Assembly: GCA_032158295.1 (NCBI GenBank)
Contig: CM063246.1
Span: forward strand, 14,295,168-14,359,167
DNA from: Pycnopodia helianthoides
Taxonomy: Eukaryota; Echinodermata; Asteroidea; Forcipulatida; Asteriidae
Length of the DNA: 64,000 nt
Reading direction: 5' to 3'
This document shows, one piece after another, positions 12,656 through 23,400 of this stretch; positions within the stretch are counted from its first letter, which is position 1; every line of letters begins with the position of its first letter. Position numbers and translations under genes: made by a program. The notes under the pieces were generated by a model, which was not told the DNA's origin, ran no database searches, and saw nothing but the letters and a program-made list of their open reading frames with translations.

Positions 12656-14614
12656 GTAATTTTTATGATCATGTATTTCTTGAGTAATTACTTAAAGTAA
12701 ACCACTTTCTTTAACGGTATGGATGACATGAATATCAGTTGGGCAAAATTCTTAATTATTTACAAGTAAATGGAAACGGAGGTCAAGTCTTATTCTCGTG
12801 TTTTCTTTGTTGCTTTGGTAAAATGTTAATTTAATGTCACATATTTAATTGCTTAAATTTACGTTCGCAACAGTATGATATAAATGTTATAGCCATAAAC
12901 ATACGGTAAACAGTCTGTTGTCAGACCACACTTTATTTGACCGATTAAAGCTCAATCGGTCATCGGAGTCCAAAGAAAATAGTGAAAAACCTTAAGGGGG
13001 TTCACTGTTTTCGAATGTGCGGTTCTTGGACTCGCAAGATCATAACTAACTGTTTACTCATTTATAAAATATATATTTAAAACAAAAGTCAAAGTGTATC
13101 CGTTTGCTTGTCTTTATACCAATCTAAATATCCCTGCTTTATTGTAAAAAGTAGGTTAGAAAAAGGAAACGGCGGTTTGTTTTATAGACACATGCTACAG
13201 TACTGGTCAGTTTTGTTTTGTTTGTTTGTTGTTGTGTTGTTGTGGTGTTTGTATGGTTTTTTTATGACAAGTTATTTACCTTTAAACTATTTCTGTAGAC
13301 GTCACTCTATTGTTCAAAGTGTAGAACTTATCTGTTTTACGAATCTGCACTTAATGTAGATTCGTAACGAATCTACAGTTGAGTGGATTCGTTACAAACT
13401 GAAGTGAAATGTTCGACGGGAAAATGACTGTCTTTCCAATTGAAAGGATAACATGATGTGCACCAAACACAGCTTTTAATGTACTTTACCATAGAAACTG
13501 TATCACATGCAGGAATCTAATAAACAACTCATCACACATACATAATCTGTAAAAGCTTTTTTAACAAGCTAATCACTCAATTAATACTCAATTATTCAGG
13601 AAATAGTTTAAGTCAGAGAATAGACTCTAAAGTGTAGATTCGTGAACACAATGTACTCGCCTTCGGCTCGTACATTCTATTCACGAATCTACACTTTCTC
13701 GTCCATTCTCCTTAGCATAAAGACCCGAAACGTTATGATTTATGACCGTATCAACAAATGTATTTTAAATTTCGCAATGTGCCTTATTTGCTATTCGAAT
13801 AAACACATTCATGTCGTGACATCGTCAGCATTGAAAGAATATTTCATCTGGTTTCTTTTTTTAAACTAAACTTCAATATTACGAATTAAGAAATGTAAGT
13901 AAACCCGGATGGCTTTGATTGGTTGACATATTTGCTAGATAGTGAGTTTCTACAATTGGTGTTCGATATGGGGCAGAGGGTACCCCCCCCCCATTGTGTC
14001 TTCATTGTGTGCTTGGAATCTCAGGAATTCTTTTGAGGATTTTTTTTTTTTGGGGGGAGTTCTATACAATAGGAACATAATGGACACTGTGGCTTATCAG
14101 TCATGGTATAAGTTTCTGAAAAGGTAGTGGATAATGAATTGTACTCTTCCAAAAACGGGCATATTATGGGGACTCTTGGGTTAAGGGAGGCAGAATACAG
14201 ATAAATACACAAGTATTAAGTTATAATACTGAGCAAAATAGTATTTTTAACTTTCTTTGTCCATTTTGTTCTCTTCTTGCTGTGCCTGAATTCTCCCCAC
14301 TGTTTTGCCCGAACTAGGGAGGGCAATTGCCCTCGACCCCTGGATCGTACGCCAGCCAATGAAGATGTTTTGGTGGGTCTTTAGTGTGGGTAACTTAACA
14401 CGTTGCGAAAAACGCCAACAGAAACTATGCAATGGCCAATTTTCTTAAAACTTCCGTTGTTATCTCAATGTTCAAGGCATTTGTACGAAAAGGTGACTTA
14501 ATGAGTTACTTTTGTCCGTGTTGGTGAGTTCTTTTTTGATACTTTCGGGAAAACAAAGTTTCTGTGAATTTTGTCAACAGGTAGAATACATCTGAAACGG
14601 AAAAAGTCCATTCT
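12656..14614. other. Intergenic region with hairpins, no gene recognised
   Basis: Holds a 21-bp perfect palindrome at 13356-13376 (GTAGATTCGTAACGAATCTAC) and a larger hairpin at 13629-13697. A segment around 13990-14070 recurs at 15530-15610 inside the aquaporin gene. No coding exon was recognised. Confidence 0.5.
13629..13697. repeat. Inverted repeat hairpin
   Basis: The arms AAAGTGTAGATTCGTGAA and TTCACGAATCTACACTTT are perfect reverse complements. They are separated by about 33 nt that contain a further CGAGCC/GGCTCG pairing. The same GTAGATTCGT word forms the palindrome at 13356. Confidence 0.85.
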
Positions 14615-17600
14615 CTAGACCTCAGTGCTATAAAGACTCTCCGAATCCATCGCTGTGTTATTGTTCAGCTCATGGGCTAACCTCTCGCCAACCGCGCCCA
14701 ATTCTGTAGCCGTGTGACTGTAGAAACTGTCCGGTGCATTCACCATGTTGTAGTCGGTCCTTTTGGTGAGGTGGGCAGCGAAGATGAACCGGTAGACTGT
14801 GCTTGCAGTCAGGCCACCGACCACCGGGGCAGCCCAATAGATCTGAATGGACAGACATTTAACAAATACATAACAATCGGCTGAGTTTTAGAGTTGTTTG
14901 AGTAAGTAATGATCATGGCACTACTTTGTATATGTGGCGTATCGATATTTTGAATTAGAGAGCCCGGACTACTTTCAAACATGGCGCACCTTTCAAATGG
15001 CAACAGCACGGTCGGACTGGCTTTCAGTAACGTCTAAATGCATCACAGGTAAGCAGTCATTTATGTATTGCCACTCATAAAGTTTCCACAATTTAGAACG
15101 CCATTTTCCATTTATTTTCAGAACCTCTGAATTTATTGTTAGCAGTCTTGGCCATAAGACCCGGTTACTGGGTGATCCGCGCACAATTACCATGATGCCC
15201 GTATAGTAGTGAGTGGGAACAATCAAAGTTGCTCTTTGATGGATGGTGGGAGGGTGTCAAGGGTTGACGTACCATCCCCTCAACCCAGGGGCAAAACGAC
15301 CGGGAGATACACATTGTCCCCTATGATTTTCTGTGACGGCATGATGAGTAAAGGTGAAACATTATTTTGAGCAACCACAAATCGACTTAGCCTAGACCTA
15401 TTCGGAGGGATTGTCCACAACAAAGCCCAGACGGCAAACCATTGAGCCCGAAAATTCACTGTGTTTTTTTAAGCACAAGGCTCACATTTGCCAATTGTTT
15501 GTGTGTTCTGTCGCCACTTTTGCATTATTGTGTCTTCATTATGTGCTCAGAATCTCAGGAATTTGTTTAGGATTTTAGGGGGGGGGTACTTCTATACAAG
15601 AGGAAAATAGTATGTTAAAGTATGGGAACATTAAGGGTATCCTCTGCCCATATTTGGGCATGGATACCTGCCTTGACCTCATGCTTACCCACGGTAACCT
15701 ACCCCCTTCGATTCCTTCCAAGTATAACTTTATAACCCACTACTTGTTTTGTTCTCTTTATTTACTATCCTAACTATCCTAGATTATATTCAAGTATTTT
15801 ATTTTAATTTGGTATATGCTTCATGTAGTGGCATGTGTTCCTCACTGAGCTTATTACATTATCAGAATTCACCTACATGTGTTGGATCGTCAACTGTTGT
15901 TTGAGGTTCTGGCAACATTCTCCTTCATTTCTATGATTGTGTGGCTTCAATAATCGCAAACATTGCTTCATTGTCTTGGGGTCCGTACTCGCCATACTCT
16001 GCTTTTTATGCACCCCCTTTCCACCCCCATTTCCCTTTTCTTTTTTCGTTTTTCCTTTGGGATTGATCTTTGCTTTGTAGGCCCCTACTGTATGATTTAC
16101 TTGTTAATTCTTATGCTTGCAATTAATGTTGATATTTGATCTTCTGCTGTCTTTTTGTATGAATTAAATTGAAAGAGATCTTGGTGGGTTCGAAAATTCT
16201 TACCTTTTGCACTAATCCCAGTCTTCATAGAACCCCCCAATAAAATGAAATAAAAAATACAAAATCATAATAAAATATTGGGATGTGAACTTGTGAACAA
16301 CACTAATGAGCTGTTGGTTGCCAAGGTTGCCAAGGTTACGATCTGTTACAAACAAATCATTTCTCAGATGCAATTCCCCGGGGCATTATTAAGTTTGAAC
16401 GACCTACCCAGTGATTAGCCCAGTTCTGAGCAGATAACGCGGGCCCAAAGGACCGGGCAGGGTTCATACTGGCGCCGGTAAACGGGATCTGCCAAAGAAA
16501 ATGAAAAAAAAACCCAGAAAGTAAACAAGCTGCAATGCTGTCAATTTATTAACAAGGTAATTTGCAAACTATTATTTTATGTAATGCAGTTTCGAATTGA
16601 CTAGCATTGTTATGCAGTCGTTATTGATTCTAAAGGTTGGTTTAAAAGGTGTGTGAAGTATTGTTTTATGGAAGAGTTCAATTTATCCCCATCCTCTAGT
16701 TTTCGATAAACACACCATAATAACCAATCTGTGAAAATTCATTACATTTGGGAGTTATGTTTAAATAAAAAGAACAAAGAAAAACTTGTATTTTACACAT
16801 AATTTTGTGCGTATCTATATATTAATCGCGCTTGATTTGTTAGATGCGATCAAAAGCAAGATGATTTTTTGTTTAATGTCAAGTCTTAAATTTTACAGTA
16901 TTTCAGATGGAATATTTCTCTAGAGCCGTGGTGTAACTATATATTTCCATTTGGTGGGGGCAAGTGGGTGGATGGGGGGGGGGCCAAGAAATATATTGGT
17001 GCTTTTTGATCTATCAAACCATACATCTGTGAATTTTTCTAATCGGACTTGGTGGCCAATGGTTCTGGACGATTGGCACTGCTAATAACTTTATAGTTAG
17101 TGAGCCTTTAAATTAAAGGAACATTACAGAATTGGTAAGAAAAAAAATTGTAAAATATACCTTTTGATCACAGATTTACATAAAACTCACACGGTCTAAT
17201 GATGATGATAGTAGAAAACATCCCTTGAAATATTTCTGTCTGAAAGCCATATTTGATGAGAAATGAATAAACTAATTTTCCGATTGGAGTTTATCGCTCA
17301 GTGAGCGTTTTATTCGTTTGTTGAACCTATATGATTTCATGCAAATGTGTAATCGGTTTTTCACTATTTTCTCGTGACCCAGATGGCCGATCGATCTCAA
17401 ACTTCTACAGGTTTGTCAGTTTATTATATATGGTGGATTACATAAAGTGCTTACACTGCCAGCAACTGTTTTGTTAGCAAAAACCAATTTTGTAATGTTC
17501 CTTTAAGTAGGCCTACTCTCTTAAAGTTTTAGATTGCAATTCACTCTAATTTATTGCAACCAGTGACAACTGCAGATGATTTTGTTTATAGTTTCAATCG

Positions 17601-18536
17601 ATTAGAGTGAATTTCAGTATACAACTTTTAGAGAGTAATCGTATTTCCCCCAATATTGAACCATTAATGACTAATTTTACTTGTGTCTCTGAGCATATAT
17701 TTCTATACATCCAGCGGTTTAGATTGAATGTGCTCAGAAGGAAAGATGTACATTTTCTGTAATTGAATTTTTAGAATTGATTTAAACAAAATAATATATT
17801 ACAGTTTTATTAGTGTAAGGAGAGAACCACTAAATATGTAATTTATAATAACTTACAGCAAACAGTAGTCCAATTGCTACGGAAACACCGATAGCAAAAG
17901 CAGCCGGGATCCTTGTGTCTTTCCTCCAGGGATCTGTCGTTGAAAACACCGTGAAAACCAACTGAAACGTGGCAACCAATTCAACTACAAAGCCCTGGCC
18001 GACCGTACATCTTCCCCGAGCAGGGTACACCCCAAGGAGGCAGTGTTCTGGGCATAAAAGGGTGTAGACACCCGTAGGAGAGCAGCGCCCATGTACGCTC
18101 CGAGGCACTGGGCTAAGATGAAGAGCACGCCGCGAATCACGCTCACCTCACGGTAGACCATAAGAGGTATCGTTACGGCCGGGTTGAGATGGGCTCCGCT
18201 TACATCACCGAAACAGTGCACCAGGAAGGCGATGACCAACCCGAAGGAGAGCGAGATGTGGAGGTTGCTGGCAGCCTGACTCCCGGCCCAGGAGACAGAC
18301 GAGCCCGCGGCGAGGAGCACAAATAGAAACAAGGCGATGCATTCGGCCAAGACGGCCCGCCAGAAACTCAAGTCTCCAGTGACCGTCTCCCAAGCGAGAT
18401 GCCTCCGCCTCCGCGGGTTCTCCGATCCACTCAGTGGTTTGTAGTACGACAAGAATATATCAGCGGCATTGCAACAACGTAACTTTGTACGAATGGCACT
18501 CATTCTTATTAGCAGATATTTAACAATCTTGTCCAA
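14615..18536 (-). CDS. Aquaporin (classical AQP1/4-like channel)
   Basis: Three exons: 18536-17857, 16488-16408, 14842-14615, about 329 aa if one apparent frame break is bridged. It is a membrane pore for water or small solutes. Both half-helix motifs are present, GAHLNPAVT in exon 1 and GASMNPARS in exon 2, with several hydrophobic segments around them. Exon 2 is exactly 81 bp, phase 0, and matches in length and position the 81-bp exon of vertebrate AQP1-type genes. The first exon corresponds to their exons 1 and 2 fused. The reading frame breaks once between about 18040 and 17985: upstream homology ends near GCTLLGEDV and resumes one frame over at [16 protein letters not shown], as if one base is missing. 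Selectivity-filter positions read F, L, A, R instead of the usual F, H, C, R of AQP1. The second in-frame ATG at 18503 is an alternative start. Substrate is not predictable from sequence alone. Confidence 0.9.
14843..16407 (-). other. Aquaporin intron 2
   Basis: 1.57 kb between phase-0 splice sites (donor GTAGGT). It contains the segment around 15530-15610 that is shared with 13990-14070. The remainder is not recognised. Confidence 0.6.
17113..17506 (+). mobile_element. TTAA-flanked MITE, family A copy 3
   Basis: Full-length copy with both terminal inverted repeats and TTAA edges. It lies in aquaporin intron 1. Confidence 0.9.
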
Positions 18537-18654
18537 GTCAGAACTTTTGCTGCCCTAGCATTTGTTTCACATGTCTTGATCACGTATCAACAATCACAGA
18601 AATGTATTTTATATAACAAAAACCCTATATATTCGGTTTGAGGTAACACCATGT

Positions 18655-18785
18655 GATACTGTGGAACCTGCTCCTATAAGAACTTGTCCTGTTTATCTTC
18701 TGCCGCGGAGTAGATTAGGAATAAGGAGGCTGCCGACATCAAATAAGAACCTGTCCTGCTGTTTATCTACAAAATAGTAATTTCC
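18655..18785 (-). repeat. Short stretch related to the 35-kb minisatellite
   Basis: Contains two copies of ATAAGAAC(C/T)TGTCCTG followed by TTTATCT. This is the reverse complement of the monomer core TAGCAGGACAAGTTCTTAT in the array at 35164-35895. It lies just upstream of the aquaporin start. Confidence 0.6.
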
Positions 18786-19778
18786 ACTAGAACTGAACAG
18801 TAACAGCAGCCAGAACCTCTTATCGGAACCAGGGTTTAAAGCTTACTACTATTGTAGCCCATCAGCAAACAATCGTTTCGATATTTAAGTGTATATCTCG
18901 TGCATATTGATTAATACTACAATTGGACTCTGACTCTAAACAAAACACTGGTCAAAGTCAAATTAGGCATGTTGAACAATTGGAAAATGAATTTTTTTAT
19001 TAATACAGACTTTAATATGGTGATAAGATTAACCGTGTTTTAAGATAAAAAACACACTGGCAACTGTATTCCAGATCAAATAAAGATTAACAAATTCTTC
19101 TACTGATATTTCATTTATTGAAATAACTCCATGCAGTAATTCCTGCCCCAATGTTAAATCATTTGTATCTATCAGCTATATAGTATTTATATAGTGCAAC
19201 AGCAATGGTTGGTTTTCATCATGGTGTGGCCCTTCTGCTTTTCTCCAATTCGACCCAGTATAACCAAAACGAGGCTGAAGGGCAGACAAAGACAGTTCCC
19301 CAGGGATGGGAGTTGACGAATGTAAAAGTTCCCGAAAATGGCTTACTGGTCTGGGATCTCCATTATTCTGGACCAGGAACCTCCCAGATGCTACAATTCG
19401 GGAGGTTTAGTAAACTCTGAGCATCATCAGAAATACAAAACTACAGGTTAAGACACAATGTGGAATATTAGTCTTTCAGCCTTTAGTGACTGCTTTACTT
19501 CTTTCAAGAAAGAGATTAAGAAAAAAATCCTGACAACACCCCCTGGTTCCCTTTATTTGAAACAAGGGGGCCAAAGGTCAAGGGTGAAAGATCAAAAACC
19601 CATTGCATGACATGTTATCTCATTTTGACCTCATTATCCCTTATACTGTTGTATGTACCAACCTGCCTCTTCCCTCAACATTGAAATGAATTTCTGTCAC
19701 AATATAAAACATCTGAAGACATGGAATTGTGCTGGAAAATATATAAAATCTTTGAAAGTGAACTTCCACTTGGTACAG

Positions 19779-19957
19779 TTCATAGAGCTGCTTAGAGCTC
19801 TTTAAGCAGAAGATATTGCTTAAACATTTTCTGCTAAGCAAACATTTGGAGAATACCAGTCATAGATTGTACATGAGAAAAAGCTTTTTGGCTGGTAAGC
19901 ATGATTTTGTTGTGCTGGGCTACTTTTTGTGCTTAAGCAGCCCTATGAAATTGGGTT
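19779..19957. mobile_element. Foldback element, family E copy 1
   Basis: The ends TTCATAGAGCTGCTTA and TTAAGCAGCCCTATGAAATTGGG are inverted repeats, with TTTGTTGTGCTGGGCTACTTTTTG-like sequence inside (quoted in part). Related copies are at 24597 and 35968. Lies between aquaporin and FTO. Confidence 0.7.
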
Positions 19958-20024
19958 AAAAAATTATTAAAAAGTGGTATTTAGTTCTAGCAATTCTGAA
20001 TACTATATTTAATTAAGACCATTT

Positions 20025-20340
20025 TCCTGCTGCTGATAGATTCAAACATTGTGAGAAACGACTCCCTCTGAAGTAATTTAGTTTTTGAGAAAGTGGTTAT
20101 TTCTCACTAAAATATTTGTATCTGAAAAAGGCTTCAGGAATGAAGCCTTTCTCAGGCATAATATGAAAGCACACAATTCTATGCAACAAGGGTGTTTTTT
20201 CTTTCATTATTTTCTTGCAACTTCGATGACCAATTGAGCCCAAATTTTCACAGGTTTGTTATTCTATGTATATGTTGGGAAACACCAAGTGAGGATACTG
20301 GTCTTTGACAATTACCAAAAGTATATCATGCCTTTAATGA
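20025..20340 (+). repeat. Dispersed repeat family B copy
   Basis: Opposite orientation to the 12305 copy. It ends CTGGTCTTTGACAATTACCA, as do the other family members. Immediately downstream of FTO and possibly within its 3' UTR. Confidence 0.75.
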
Positions 20341-20418
20341 AACATTTCTTGATGACTGCATGGACCAACTGAATATTCCTCTAAAAAATGCTCTCTTATG
20401 CCATTTTGTCTTCTTCCA

Positions 20419-23400
20419 TCAGTCCGTTGAGTCTCTGGAGGCATCAGAATCACTGCTCCCATGTGGTCTGTTACTCTTATGCACAAGTCCTATCTTCTTA
20501 ATGACATCACTGAGGTCAAAGGGTAGAGGTCGCACGGGGTCGTCCTCCTCCCACTTGGGCCTGTGGATAGGTAAGTAGTCCGGGTGTATCGTGTCTAGGA
20601 GCCTTGGTGAAAACCTACACATGAAAAAAAAGAGGTGTTTTTAGGGAAAGTTAGCATCATGGAAGCCAAAAATTTGTTTGATGCAAATAATCTTCACAGT
20701 GCCATTCCTAACCTAGCTCAGGTCGAACTTCTATCTTCATTGTAGAGAAGACAGATGTCCAACCTGGGCGATCCTTAACCAGGCTTGGTGCAAAGATGCA
20801 AATCAACACCTTATCTACAAAGTGTAAAAAGGACAACCAAATTTTCCAAGGAAGTTCACTTGCATTTCATCTGGTATCGAAAGGGCCATGTTTAAAAAAG
20901 AGTGACCTTGTGCATTCCAGGGCATTTATTGGCAGGCAAGATACTACACTGGTCATTATGACAAACTTTACATTTAGTATCAAAATTAATATTTATTTGG
21001 GAGGCTAATCATCCTTACTCGCAATTGGGTGCGGCTACAACAGGGTCGAGCCTCAGGCATGTAAAAGTGCCTTTTGGCAGCTAGCCATCTTGGCCCATAT
21101 ATGACCATGGAACACATCCAGAGATCGAAAGCGTTTCATTTTTCAAGAGAGAGGAAAACTGGAAGGCCTGGTGACCTTTGTGAGAACCAACACACTAATC
21201 AACTCACATATGGCCCAAGCAGGAATCGAACCAGGGCCACAGCAGTAAGAGGCGCTTTACGCACTATCCACCCATGAGAACCTAATTTACTACATAACAT
21301 AACAAGTGAACAAGTTTTCTTCAGATCAAACGTTGATACACAAAAATATGCTGCAATCTCCATACAATGACTGTTTTGTGTTTGTTTGTGCTGTGTACAA
21401 ATTGTGTGTGCAGGAAGTCCAGGCTCTGTGGCTCTTTGGTATGCATGGTCTATTATCCCATTCACCAACGTCACACACGGCTGCTGCTACCACGCCCACC
21501 ATTGTGGGAGTCAGCTTGCAAAACATGTAATTGCCACGCCGCTTAAAATGTGCACTACACTGTATAACACACTGTGATGATGACATTAGACAAATCGGGT
21601 CAATAGACTGATACTGCATTGGGCAGCCACTGTCCCCTCTTCTCTGTGAACTAAAGAGAAGCCAAGCCTGCGTAAAAAAGGTACATGTCAAACCAGCTGA
21701 TAAGACAACATTTGGAACGGTTACTTAGACGTACTTTTCCAAAACTGCTTCCTGAGTTTCTGTCTCTCCTTAAGGTATGGACAGAGAATCCTCGCAATGG
21801 CAACACCTTCCTTTGTGTTTTGGTTTGTTTCCTCAATGGCAAGCTTTGTCTGTCAAGATTCAAAATGAAAAATGAAAACATAATCAAAAACAAAGAGCAA
21901 CACTGGATATTATAATAACAACATTTTTACCCAGTGATTGGGCCATTTATTTCATTTCTTAAATCACCTCAGCCTATAGTATCAAGTAAATAGCACACAA
22001 AGTTGAATCTATCACAAGAATAATAATCAAAGTGGCCTCTTATATAGCACTCAAATTCGTCCCTCAGTGACGCTCATGGTGCTCAAATATTATTACCCCT
22101 GGTCACTGGGCCATTTATTTCACTCCTTAAACCATCTCAAGCCAAATATCTGAAGCCAAATATGTAGCGCAAAAAAGAACCATCTCTGCCTATTTACCCT
22201 GCATGAAGAGAAGCAATTATAGGTAAGTATCTTGACACAAGTGTCATGACTGGGATTCGAACCCATACCCTGATGACTCAGCCACCTGAACTTGAGTCTG
22301 ATGCACTTATCTGCATCTCGAACCATCTCTGCCCACACATATACCCATTTACCCCCCTCCCCCCCCCCCCCCCCAGTGAAGAGAAGCGATTACAGTTCAA
22401 CGACACAAGTGTCATGCCAGGGACCAGAAGCAACACCCCGACAGCTCAGCCACCAGAACTTGAATCCAATGCACTAGACCACTCTGCCGTGACACACCTT
22501 CTAAACAAATACAATACACTAATGGCTCAACCTTCCTACCATGTGCTCCATCTTGACCCATTCTTCCTCAAGACCTTCAATAGATGGTACCCAGCTTCTT
22601 CTCTCTGCAGCATGCCTGGTTCCCTGCATCCAGAACTGACGCAGCCATTCAAACTCCACCTAAAAAATTATAAATTAACACAGAAAACAGCTGGATATCT
22701 CTTCTGATCCAAGGTTTCAAGATTGTCAGAAATCCCTTTTCCAACCATACAGTAATTTTAATTGTTGTTGAGACTTATTTCACAGCCCAAAATCTCACAT
22801 GAAAACCTCTACAGGATTAAATTGATTGTCCCCCAGAATATTATTTAGGCTATACTCTTTACAACCAATGTGTGATAAGCACAGTATACTCAGTGCTTTC
22901 TCAAGTTCAGTTGCTTTCTTAACCTTGGCTAGCCAATGTCTTCAATGTAACCAATGGCTAACATTCCCAGTTACATTTGACTACACCCTGTAACTGAGCA
23001 AGCTTTAGTTGTCACAATAGTACCAGTGTTAAACTTGCAGCAAGTGCCTCCCACACCTTCTCATCTGTATCTGTACCGAAAGCCAGTACAGTGAGATACT
23101 CTACTCGCTTTTGCCCTGGCACTGCTGCACTTTGAAACTCCCTACATGTATCTTGTTTTCCGCCATCTTACAATCTATTCCAGTTTCGAGAGAAATGTGA
23201 ACACATATCTTCTCTCCTTTTGATTGGTCTACATTTTCCTTGGAGCCCTCACCTCGTGTGGCCCTTTGACCTTGTTGAGTGTTTTCTCATATAAACAAAA
23301 CCTCCATGAGCCCCTTTCCTACCTCATTGTGAACCGTCTCAGCGAGGTGAAGATGTGCGCATCACAGGATCTCAGACGGTAATCTCCACTCGTCTCCTCA

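Noticed and set aside
19205..19420. 71-codon frame between aquaporin and FTO
   Set aside because: No recognisable motif, no clear splice sites, and on the strand opposite to both neighbours.
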